From: Agriotes lineatus
Lineage: Eukaryota; Arthropoda; Insecta; Coleoptera; Elateridae
Reading direction: 5' to 3'
NCBI GenBank assembly: GCA_940337035.1
Contig: CALNHX010007443.1
Coordinates: forward strand, 1-64,000
DNA length: 64,000 nt
Below are positions 24,001-36,000 of the stretch, piece by piece (the first letter of the stretch is position 1; every line of letters starts with the position of its first letter). The translations under genes and the position numbers were made by a program. The notes beneath the pieces were generated by a model. The model did not search any database. It had not been told where the DNA came from and saw only the letters and a program-made list of their open reading frames with translations.

Positions 24001-27000
24001 AATGGGCGTAATATACGTTGTTGTAGTCTTATTTTTATTTTAAATGTGTTTTAGCATTCATTTTTCCTTACATACTTTTTGAACTTTCTGCAAAGGTTGC
24101 TTCTTTCAATTCTTCTTTGAGTCCTCTTTTTCTAGGCAGCTTCTCACATCTTCTCTTCTATTTTATTAAATGTTTTGTCAAAATCTAGATAAGATAACAT
24201 AGCTCTCCATTTGTAATGATGGTTTGCTTCATTAACCTTCCTTAGCATTAAGATCAAGTCTGGTATGCTTCTGTTGGTATAGAACCCGCACTGTGGTTTT
24301 CCAGTTATTCTCTAAGCTTTTCTTCAATGATCCTTACATATATTTTGCCCGGTATGCTTAGCAGGATTATCCCTCTATAGTGCTCTTGAGTTTCTATTTT
24401 TGTATATAAGGGTTATTATTCCGACCTGCAATCATCTGAGTATTTCGTTCCCACTGATCACTTTTAATAGTTCTTTCTCTGTTTTTTCTCTTGCTTATTT
24501 GATCATTATTTGATCCATTTACCTTGTTTAATTTTAGCTATTGCCTTTTCTAGATCTTCTCCTGTGATGTGTATGGCTCCCCTCCATGTTTTTTTTACTT
24601 TCAATTTAGCATCAGCGTAATTCAAATTTTTCCTTGCAGCAAAATTTACGTGTCATATTTGCTCTATGAAGTCACTTGTAAATGCGACTGCATGTGTGCT
24701 TTACAAAGAACAATAAATACAATGAAAATTGATACTGTTATACTACGTTATACTGAACACTCAGAAATACAAGAAAAAACGGAAAGGTTCGGGGCGATGC
24801 GTAATTCTACGATAAAAATTTAAATAACGAAAGTTGAGACCCCAAGGGCTTAAGCACTGCAGGAGTTTTGATTATCCGGAACAATCGTAATATTACTTCT
24901 GCCTGCTATAGAGACGTCGCTAGTATTTTGTTTCGTATTTTGTCCAGAGATGGTAATCTTAATGCCAACAAAACCGGGGGAGGAACTGTGAATGTTTTCT
25001 GAAGTATATTACAAATTCTAAGCTAGTGAAATTAGTGATTACTATATTTTTCAAATCAGCAATTTAATAATAATATAATCGTAAACGTTAGTAATGTACA
25101 CATTTTAATTTTATAAAATTACAATTACAATCTTCTTGATTTATTCTTTGTCATAATTTGCAAGGCGACTGGTTTAAAAATATCCGCAAATGAAAAACAC
25201 ATTTCAAGTAAATATTCGAATCAATTTATACTCTTGGAACGAAAAGTGTACAAATTTACATTGTTGAATTGTAAAATGTTATGATAGATTTCGGAAATGG
25301 CTTTAGTTCCCTGTGTCTCTCCCCTGGCTACGTCACTGGCCTGCTATGCCATCACGAAATTGAAAACACGGAAGCCGCATCGGCCACAAATGGTACGTGC
25401 AGTTCGCTTGATGTTACTGAACCTACTGTCTTTACTGCACACACGGGTTCCTGCCTTGTTCTCAGCGCCAAATCACCCCTTCCTCCAACGGTTTAAGATC
25501 AGCTTTCGAAATGGTGACGTCACTGTGGTACCGACATCTTATGATTGGAATTAGTGATGGGAAGTTTCGGACTCGTTCATTCCAATCCCATTCCGCAAGT
25601 GAGATCGAGTCCATCGGATTCGATCCTCGGATCGACATCGGAATTGAATGTGCATTTCAGACACCCGGGGTCCTCGGTCATTCCGGACCCGGAACGAACA
25701 ACGCGCGTATCTTTGTTTTTGGTGGGTGGTCACGCAGTCGGTAATTCAGTATGTTTATATGTCTCAAACATCAATTGGGCACATACAAAGCCGCCAAAAG
25801 CCATAAATCACTGATGACTGATAAAAAAGCATGCAACTTCGGCCGTATCATGTGTCGTTTGTCGACGTCGAGCCTCTAAAACGAACACCATCATCATATG
25901 CTGTTCCCCCATCAACACATTGCATTGTTTTCTGTATTGAAATGGATTGAATAACGGAATGCCAAAGGAATGAATGTCCGCGAGAATTGACGCCTCGCGA
26001 TCTTTTCGTTCCTCGGAACGAATCCGGACCGAAACTTGGACTCGATCTAAATCGATCCTGCCCCGAATTCGATGCTTTGTATCGAATCCGACCGGATCGA
26101 CACATCGCTAATTGGAATGATTAGGGGTGATGCGTGATTCTGGTCTGACGGTAATTCAAATAACGAAAGTGGAACCCCCAAGGTTTTAAGCATTGCAGGA
26201 GTGTTGATTATCTGATACAAACGTAATATTACTTCTGCTTGCTATGGCATCACGAAATCGAACATGCGCAAGCTACACCGGCCCCAAACGATACGTGTGG
26301 TTTGCTTGATGTGTCTAACCTTCTATTTTCACTAAAAATGCGGGTCCCTGCCTCGCGCTCAGCGCCAAATCAGCCCTTCCACTGATCTAAAACCAGCGGC
26401 GTGTGCCCGAAATTGTACGCGGGAGAAAATTAATATAACACTGTTTTATGTTTCCATTGTTAGCATGTTTTTTATAAATACAAATTCATGCAGTTTTCAT
26501 TCACTTAGAATAGCGTAGCGTCAAATTTTCTATTCGAATTTTTCATTCAAGTATATTAATTGATTTTGTTGCAGTTAAGGGAAACTGTAAGTTGCATAAT
26601 CGTTGTCTATAAAAAGTATGAAAAGTTTAAAAACTGTTCAGTGCATGTTGTGGCATTAAATATTTATGTTGATTTTTATCAGACAGGAAAATAATTTATG
26701 TCGATTTTTATTATACAGGAAAATTATTTTATTCGCAACTATATATGTAATAAGATCATTACTGGCTTTTAAAAAGTTGGAAAATGAGCTATTCCCAACT
26801 TGTAACTTTCCAACCGGTCGGAAAAGTGATTGCCGGTTGGAAATGAATCCATTCCCCTGCTGTGTAGGTAGGGACAATGGAAATCTCGTTAATCCATTCA
26901 TGCGCGATACATTCCCGACAGCTGAGTAGGTAGGGTCACTGGGAATCTCGTTGATCCATTCATGCGCGATCCATTCCCGACCCCTAAGTAGGTAGGGAGA

Positions 27001-30000
27001 CTGGGAATCTCGTTGATCCATTCATGAGCGTCACAACATGTTTGTTTGGTTGTTTGCTTGTTAATGGACAAGGTCTAGGTATCATAATATAATAATTTTT
27101 CCAATTATTGTTTAGAATAAAGTGGTTGCAAATAAAATAGTATACATACCACGGTGAAAAGTTTCGTTGCTGTCTCGAGATGAAGTTCACTCGACAGGAA
27201 TGAAACACTTTCCACCTCGGTATGTAATATACTATTGTAATTGCAGTAATGTGGGATGTAGCAAGATTTTTCGTAAATCTTAAAGTAGAAACTTTGCAGA
27301 AACTAATGAAGAATAGGTCTTTTGTATATAGAAGAGAATACTTCAGATTTGTAAAAACTTTGTGAGAAGAAAAATAAAGCCCTAAAAAGCATTTGAAATA
27401 TTACAAAATGGAGGTCAAATATTTTAACTTTTTTTCCAAACAGGCACTATCACAGCATATATATATCTGGCTATACATTCCTATGTGGAATTGAAGCCGC
27501 TCCTTAGAGCTCTTTTGACTTTGTTAGTGGGGTGGTTCGTCACTCCTCTCTACAGCATATGCTTCTGTTAAAAATATTATAAATAAATCACTACCTATCA
27601 AAAACATTTAGCCATTGAAGTGTGAAAGTACTGAATGTGGTTTTAGTAAAGAGCTGTTCTACTGTGTGCCCTTGAAAAATAAATATTTTGGCTACTCTAT
27701 AGAGAGAAGCAACATTATTATTACTATATTTTCAAAGTGTAGACCTGAATTTGACAATAACAGAAGAGTTACCGCAGTCTTGATTGTAGAAATTCGCGTG
27801 TTTGGGACATGTGTCCAGTTGTCCATTTTTAAAATTTCCTGGTGCTTCCCACAGTAGCATGAGCTAATGCTTTATTATTGCAGGAGCCAACTTCAGGCTT
27901 AGACTCACATTCGGCGTACAATTTAATGTCTACATTGAAACGATACGCGGTATCCGAAGGCAAGACGGTGGTAGTGACCCTTCACCAGCCATCGTCGCAG
28001 ATCTTTCACCTATGTGATAAACTATTACTGTTATGTGGCGGCGAGTCCGCCTACTATGGTGATACTTCTAAAGTCGTGGACTTTTTTGGCAATATTGGTT
28101 TTTCAATAAAACCCCACTACAATCCAGCAGATTTCATATGTAAGTAAACGAGGGAAGAAAAGGGAATTCACTTATAGCATTTCCATTGCAGTGGAACAAG
28201 TCAAGGGTCCAGCGGAAACTAGGCAAAAAATCGTAGCAGCCGCCAAGGAAGCACGTAAGAGCAAAGACTACCCTGTAGAACTTCAAAGTCAAGACTGCCC
28301 GTACATTTTGGATAAGTACGGGGACCCGCCAACCCGCCCCGTAGCGTCACCGTACCCCAATTTGGACCGTAAGTGTTTAAAATATGCCACTTATAACCGA
28401 CTAACACAATTTCCTTGCAGAGGAAACCTTAAATTCTGTCGACCCAGAGGTTAGAAGACTGTGGCTGGACACGCACTCGCACGCTTCATCTTCCGTCAGT
28501 TCAGAAACCAGCGACTCAGACTGCTATTTCACGTGGCCCACGAGTTTCTGGACGCAGTTCAAAGTGCTGTCCCAGCGAAATTTCCAGGAGGCACGGCCGA
28601 GGATGCTGTCGAAGCTGAACTGGGTGCAAACCATCGGGCTTGGGCTGCTAGCAGGCCTGCTGTGGTTCCAGCTAGAGCGACGAGAGGAAGCTTTACACGA
28701 CATTCAAGGGTGGATGTTCTTCTCCACGACGTATTGGATGTTGTTCGCGCATTTTGGTGCACTTAGTTCGTGTAGGTTGCCGTTATTGTGTGATGTGATT
28801 CGGATGGCTAATAGTAGACTTTTAGTTCCACCAGAGCGGGAAGTAATAAACAAGGAGAGGCAGTCGGGGGCCTATCGACTGTCGGCGTATTACTTGGCCA
28901 AGATGGTTGGAGAGCTACCTCTGACTATCACTTTACCTGCAGTTTACCATCTAATATCGTATCCTATGTTAGGTGAGCAAATATTTTGAGTTTATGTGGA
29001 AGTTTATTGCAGTCTTGTTTATTCTATGTGATGAATTAGTGTAGTCAACTCTCTGAATTTGATTTCTTCCAAATGTAACCAAAGATCTTGTTTAATATTA
29101 TAGATAAATTTGGTGGCTAAACACTATTAAAAGTATTTTTTAAAATTACTTTTTCTCTATTTTTCTAAATTGTCGAGGCAGTAGATATTAAATTTACGAG
29201 CAACGTCTATTTTATAACACCTTTTATACAGGGTGTCCTAGAAATGGCAATAGCCATTTAGCCTGATTAATTCTGAGTGAAAAATTGTAATGGAAAGAAA
29301 GTGTATAATGCACACATATTAAAGTGAGAATTTTAAATTTGACAACACTGTTAGAGGATCATCTGTTATGTTATGACAGAATAAACACCCAACGGACTCG
29401 GAAGCGACACTCGCGGCGGCGCCTGATGTTCGAGTAGCCGATTTCAGCTATGGCGGCCATATTGAAAGATGGTAGATCACGAATAATATGTTGGTGCCAC
29501 TGTAAGTCTGTGTCAAGTTTGAGGTTATCAGGTTAGGTTTTGCGTCAGTTTTGACCCAGGCTGACGCAAAACCTAACCTGATAACCTCGAATTAGACATA
29601 GACTTACAGTGCCACCAACATATTGTTACGTTTTTACTTTCGGGCTATTTAAAAATTATACAACGCTTCTGGTTTTAAACGTTTATTTACTATGATTAAT
29701 TATGATTATTTAAAAATACAAGAATTATGAAGGCAGAATTACTTATAAACTACAGGCACTATTTCTAACAACGATGCACTTATTTAATAATTATTTATAT
29801 ACAGCTTAACAGTAAGGATTTATATGGTTGTATTTATTTGTTATTTATTTCACACGGTTCGTTGATATCGCGCGCGCTTTGAGTCTGATGAGAACTACCG
29901 AGAACTCCGGCGGCCGTGTATTTATATTCGGGTAATTTCCTTCGAGATCAATCTAGACTTCGCTCGACCTTTCTGGGAACCGCATGACGCACCCATCGCA

Positions 30001-33000
30001 GCTGGCTCCAAGGGCGGTGACGTCACGCCTCTGCACCTGGGGTCCAAGGTTGCAAGGTCGTTTCTCGAGGTTCTAGAACAATCGGCCACTGGGTCATGAT
30101 TCCGGGGCAATGATCGTGATCGTGATCTGCTATCTTTTAATATGGCCACCATAACTGAACTCGGTTACTCGGCGCCGCCGCGACTGTCCATTCTGAATCC
30201 GTTAGGTGTTTATTCTGTGATATTATCTTATAAATATCTAATACGAAAAGGGTTATGGGGCTATGTGACCAGTAAAATAATGAAATAGGTACGCACTAAC
30301 CACTAGATACTGCTTGATTAAACACTTAACATAACTGGCAAAATAAATGATCGGAATTTTGGAAATCACATGAACTTGGACTAGCATTATTGCCATATTT
30401 GCTATAACTAGAAAGCCAAATGAAACTTTTGTTTTCAACAAATTTTTAAATAGGAATTCTGCACTTTGTGTTTCCATAATGTTTACCTACTAAATTACTA
30501 CATTTTTTATAATTTGTTATACTGATGTCCCGAGTTCTGGTACTGAAGATGGTAAGCTAGAACTGTTTGTGCATGAAAACTAAAGCGTCAAACAGAATAG
30601 ACGCTCTCTACCGCCCTTGACTGTCTCCAAATGTCAAACCCAAGTTCGCTCATATGGTGAAGTGATAGCACTGCACAGAACGAACGCTCGTCAGCGCTCT
30701 ACACTGCTGAAATTGATCAACTCTCTAATTGTGACGCTGCCAACGCCGTGAACTGTCAACGCTACCCAAACATAACCAAAAATACCAGATTATGTGGTAT
30801 GTTTAATTATGAGAAATTCATTTTTGATATTTAAAAACGCAACAACCCTGCACATCTCTGCTCAAATTCACTGGACGTACCCACCATCGACGATTATATT
30901 CCGTATTTTGCAGGTTGATCGTTAGGGTCATTAAATACAATAAATACAGATAATTAAATAGCTAACTATCGAGAGATCCAAAAAAAACTGTTCCTCAGCG
31001 GGCTGTGGAAATTCAACGTATGAATAATATGTTGGTGACCCTGTACGTCAATGTCAAATTCTAGGTTATCAGGTTAGGTTTTCCGTCAGTTATGACACAA
31101 AATGACGCAAATCCTAACCTGCTAACCTCGAATTTGACATTGACATACAGTGTCACCAACATATTATTCATACGTTGAATTTCCACAGCCCGCTGAGGAA
31201 CAGTTTTTTTTGGATCTCTCGATACAAACACTGCAACGTTAGTTTTTGTAGGTTATGTTGTGTTTTTAAGGTTATGTTTACAACGCTAAGCAGCGCTCAT
31301 TCTGTTCCTGTTGAAAAGTGTAGGCGTGTTTTCGCGCATAGGAACGCTTGGGAACGTTGTATTCTGTTTGACGCTTAAGCATGGAATAGACAAAATTTAT
31401 TAGAATTTTTTATTGGAATTAATTATGTTGCATGGTTATCTGGTCTTTTATTGTCATTTTAGATATTTATAAACAATCAATATAAATATGTATTGTATGT
31501 TTTATAATAAATGCATAATATATATTATTAACTATCTACACTTCTACAGCATACCCAAGCAGCATTTTTGGTTAAAATTACGTAATTTATACTTATAGTA
31601 GGTATCTTAAACAATTTCAAATAAACCTTATTGACATAAAATTTACGTAAAATATACGTAAGTGGGGAATTAGAGGACATCAAGGCGACGTCCTAAATAG
31701 ATATATAAGGAATAATTCCCTGTTGGTTAGAGAACAAACATTACGTGGGATTTACGTCGTATTATCGTATTTTCGACAAAATCAGCTATCTTTGTTTAAA
31801 AGCAGACTTTCTTTCTCGATCGTCAGTTATCCTCATTATTTTTGACCAATAAGAAATACTGCTACAGAATAAACTTATGAAACAAGACGCGGGCTAGACC
31901 AAACTTATATCGGTATGAGTTGTAACCGTCATTATAGCTAGGTTAATGGTTACTATTAATATTAGCGGCTTTGTACATGGAATTGCATAAGTTCTGTAAA
32001 GCTGTTGTAATTGCCAATCAAAATTTACTGTTAACATGAGTATTGTACTTCCAAAAAAGTCGGCGCGCCGTAAAAATCTTACCTTTTAAAAGTAATAATA
32101 ATAAATATTTTATTTCTTTTTAAAATTTTTGTGCTTAAAGCTACCAAATCGTTTTATATGGTACCTTAGTTGTGTTAATACAAAAGGTTTTTATTTTATT
32201 TTCTTCGGGTGCATAATTATTTATTTATTTAGTAACTAGATTTCATTCTAAAAGAGGCTCCTACAAAAAATATGGCGGATGTAAAATCATGTGACCTAAA
32301 AGTTTAGATTCCCTAAAATATAGACCCAATGAACAACTTTCCCATTGATAAGGTCCAAATTACTTAAACTGAAGACTTAAATGTCGAGTAATACGTATTT
32401 AGGTAAAATGTACTTTGAAGTTACTAGACTAGAAGTTATTAGGACCTAAAATGGTCGTTTAACCCTAAATAGGTTTATTCGACTATTAGGATATATTTTT
32501 AAAGTGAGGTTATATATGCACATGTAATCCATGCCATATATCTAATACTTACTATATTGCTAGCGGCTATGAGTGGGAAACTCACCGATGAAGTGAGACA
32601 CACAACCAACTCCTTCATGTATACGGTGAGCTGTGCGCAAGCGCGGCGGCGTCGTCCACCCAATGGGGAAGTCGTCAAGTTTAAAATTCGCTTCTAAAGG
32701 CGGAGTTTGAATTCTCACGCATGCGCACGAGACGCGTTATACTCTAAGTGAGACTATGTCGGCGCCGTAATGTTTTCTGAAGTTTCCAGGCCCTACCAGC
32801 AATATATGTGTATTATATATATGATCCATGCTGTTTAATTTAAATGTATTGTCGACTGTGCAATGTTTGATGCAGTTGCTACTGATGGTAAAGTTGATGA
32901 TTTCACAGATTTAACAGTTGTAGGGGTGAATGTTGGATTCGTACGTTTTATTTTGCGATAATAATCTGTAGTGAGTCGATATGGTTTAAACGTACTATTT

Positions 33001-36000
33001 GGAACACGACTCTTCTGACAACATGTATACATACGAAACTGTAAAGCATAGAATATCATCAAGGCAACTGACGGTGTTAAACCCTTGTAAAGACATAAAG
33101 ATCTAATTTAAACTAAGAGGCAATTTACTAATTGTTATTGGTTAGGTAAATTAACTTTGAAGTCGTATTTGTTAGGCATTGTGACTATTATACTCCATTT
33201 ACTTGACATCTGCAGTGTCAAACTGACATTATGTTGGCACCACTGCTATTTTTCACACTTTTTTACAATGAAATTACTGTACAGTCTAATAAAAAACACA
33301 TTATTTTTGAGGTATAGTCAAGAAACTTTTTTAAAATTTGACACTGACAGTGCAGATGTCAAGTAAATGGAGTATAAGTCTAGAAAGTATAAGTGGTAAT
33401 CATTTACCTACGAGTATGTTAAAATTACGTCAACCATACGTAAAATAGGAATTAAGATTGTTTAATAAGTTTATCATTGACTTATTTTTGACTTCAAAGT
33501 TAAGTCAAACTTTGGAACATTTTTACGTCAAAATAGAGTAAATTGCCCTTATTCTATTACTAAGCCAAAAACTTTGACCATGAAGTCAGTATTTAGGTCA
33601 CCATTACGTATTATTTCCTTACTGACTAACGTCAAAGTCTCTCCAACTTTTTGGTTAGATTTTAAGGAATTATGACGTAATATTTTCTTACAGAATTACC
33701 TCAAAGGCGCTCAGACTTTATAGTCGTTTTTTATGGAAAAATTACGTAAATACTACTAAACAAACTACTAATTGGCAAATGTGCGCTGTAGGTAGGTTAA
33801 AAGTAGTTCAAATTACGTACTTTTGACTAAATTAAGTTATCTTGGCTTTAATCTGGTAAAAGTAACTTGTTTAAATGAAATGAGTGTTCTTTGGCGCATT
33901 CGAGTTACTTTATTGTCTCGACCTAATGGTCAATGTCATGTGCAGCAAAAAGCACTCAGTTCACGCACTTAATACGAACATAACTATTTACATATTCATA
34001 ATTTGGTAATTCTCTAAATATAATTTAAATAAATCACGTTCAAAATATCCTTCTAGGGAGTAAAGCTGGTAAAATATTGAGTTCGAGTCGATGTTTGAAT
34101 TTGAATTATGGCGGAAAACTTGACTTAAACAAGATATTTTAAGGTATGTGCTGTTGCTGCAGAAAAAGTTTGATTTACGGTACGTGCACAACGGAGCTGG
34201 AGGGATAGAATCATAGTTGTGCTTTAAAAGCGCCAGTAGGATAAAATGACAGGCCCAAATTGCCAGCGTGCACATTGGAACAACCAGCACAGCGGGTATT
34301 CGTATTGTTACATTGGCTGATAAAATTCTTCTGCGAGCTATTAATGCAAATACATGCATACATATATAAATATTTTGGAGATAATTGTGAAGTGTTTACC
34401 AAGGAATGCACTTGGAATCAGGAACGTCGTGATTACTAGAGATTGGATTTTTAGGCAAATGCCTATTTTGTAATTTTGTAGACATACACTTAAAATGTTA
34501 AGTGTGTACGAATTTTGTAAATTTTATTTGATTTTAGCCGAACATTAATTATGCCTACAGTGCCTATTTCGACAAATATAAAAAATAATGCCTATTTTGA
34601 CATTTATTAAATCCTAAAATGCCTACAGTGTTGCTTACAAAGCCTAAATCAATGCCTATCATGTGTATGATAACAGTTCCGCATCTGAAGTGAATGGCAA
34701 CCTCTTTAGCGATTATTTAATGAGACAAAAACATGAATTTTTGATAATAAGAGTTTGAATAATGGAAAGAACACTTTCTACACTGACGTACATTATTTCA
34801 GAAAGTTAAATGATTTCATCCCTCTATTTGTACGTAAAGCAATTTCCAAATGCCTCACATTTTCATCTGCAGTTGCAACGCGAACATGTCCTGAACGAGC
34901 CAAGTCTTTAGTCAACAATCTCTTCCTTGTTGAAATTTTCTTCACCACTAAACCACTGCTGCCATGGCCACCATCGAAAACTTTCATTCTCTCATGGGTA
35001 AGGCTGCCAATCGTCCCGCATTATGCGGGACAGTCCCGCAATAGCAGTACTGGTCCCACATTCAAATGATGCATTGAAATCGTATATTCTTATATTTGTA
35101 ATATATTCCTGCAAAAATTGTAATGTCTTATTTCGCGTTTGACAAAAAATGCATTCCTATGATTGAATCTGCCCATCGAATGGCGGCTGTTGTTTATGCA
35201 ACCCTCTCTCGTACATGTGTCCCAATTACGATGAAGACACCCCTGTATTTAATTTATTTTTGAAAGTAGATATTTGAATTTCGGAACAGAGGTAGAATTT
35301 CATGAACTGAATTTCTTAAGGACACACAATTCACCTGTCAGGTGTAAACCCAGCCTACTATAATTTCGTAAAAATGGAGAAATCTAAGATATTTTGCAAT
35401 CCATTAGATATCAAAAAAGGTACTAGAAAAAGTTGTCCAGAATCCAATTTTATCCTTGTATAATGACTTATAACAGACCATGGAATCTGACCTTGGTCCT
35501 CGACTTCCCCAAAATGAGTGAAGTATGCAGAAGAAATCCTCGAAAACTAAACTACATATGCTTATATTGGTTGCACGTAAATGGAAGGAATATTCCCTAT
35601 TCTTTTGCACACAATAGGATTGCCCCTCTATCTATTGTCACACAAGTGGTTGAAATAACTTCCGCCAAAAAAGGACTTTCCCTTTTTGCCTGGTCTGTTG
35701 TTAGTCGGGGCAAAAGGGTATTTACTCAACTCTTCTCTTTTGTTGGATGATATACCTACATTTGCGACATGTGTCCTGCTGTGCTGGAAATTGCATCGTG
35801 ACGTTTAGACAAGTTAGTTTAGATTGTTTACTCGATGACACAAATCAAATTTGACATTACAGATCTTTCTTACTGCACGCATACAATTGACACTTTCTCT
35901 AGAACTGTCACATCGCTTTTACTAGTTCATATAGTAACGCAGTATACAATTACATTTTACATTCTTTGGTTTATGGCCTACGACGTTTTCAGGCAGTTTA

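Noticed and set aside
26656..27021. 121-codon minus-strand open frame
   Set aside because: It runs through the 62-bp minisatellite; the repeated protein segments are a by-product of the DNA repeat.
28461..28766. 101-codon + strand frame in exon D
   Set aside because: Shadow of the real ABCG frame, which continues across introns with proper phase.
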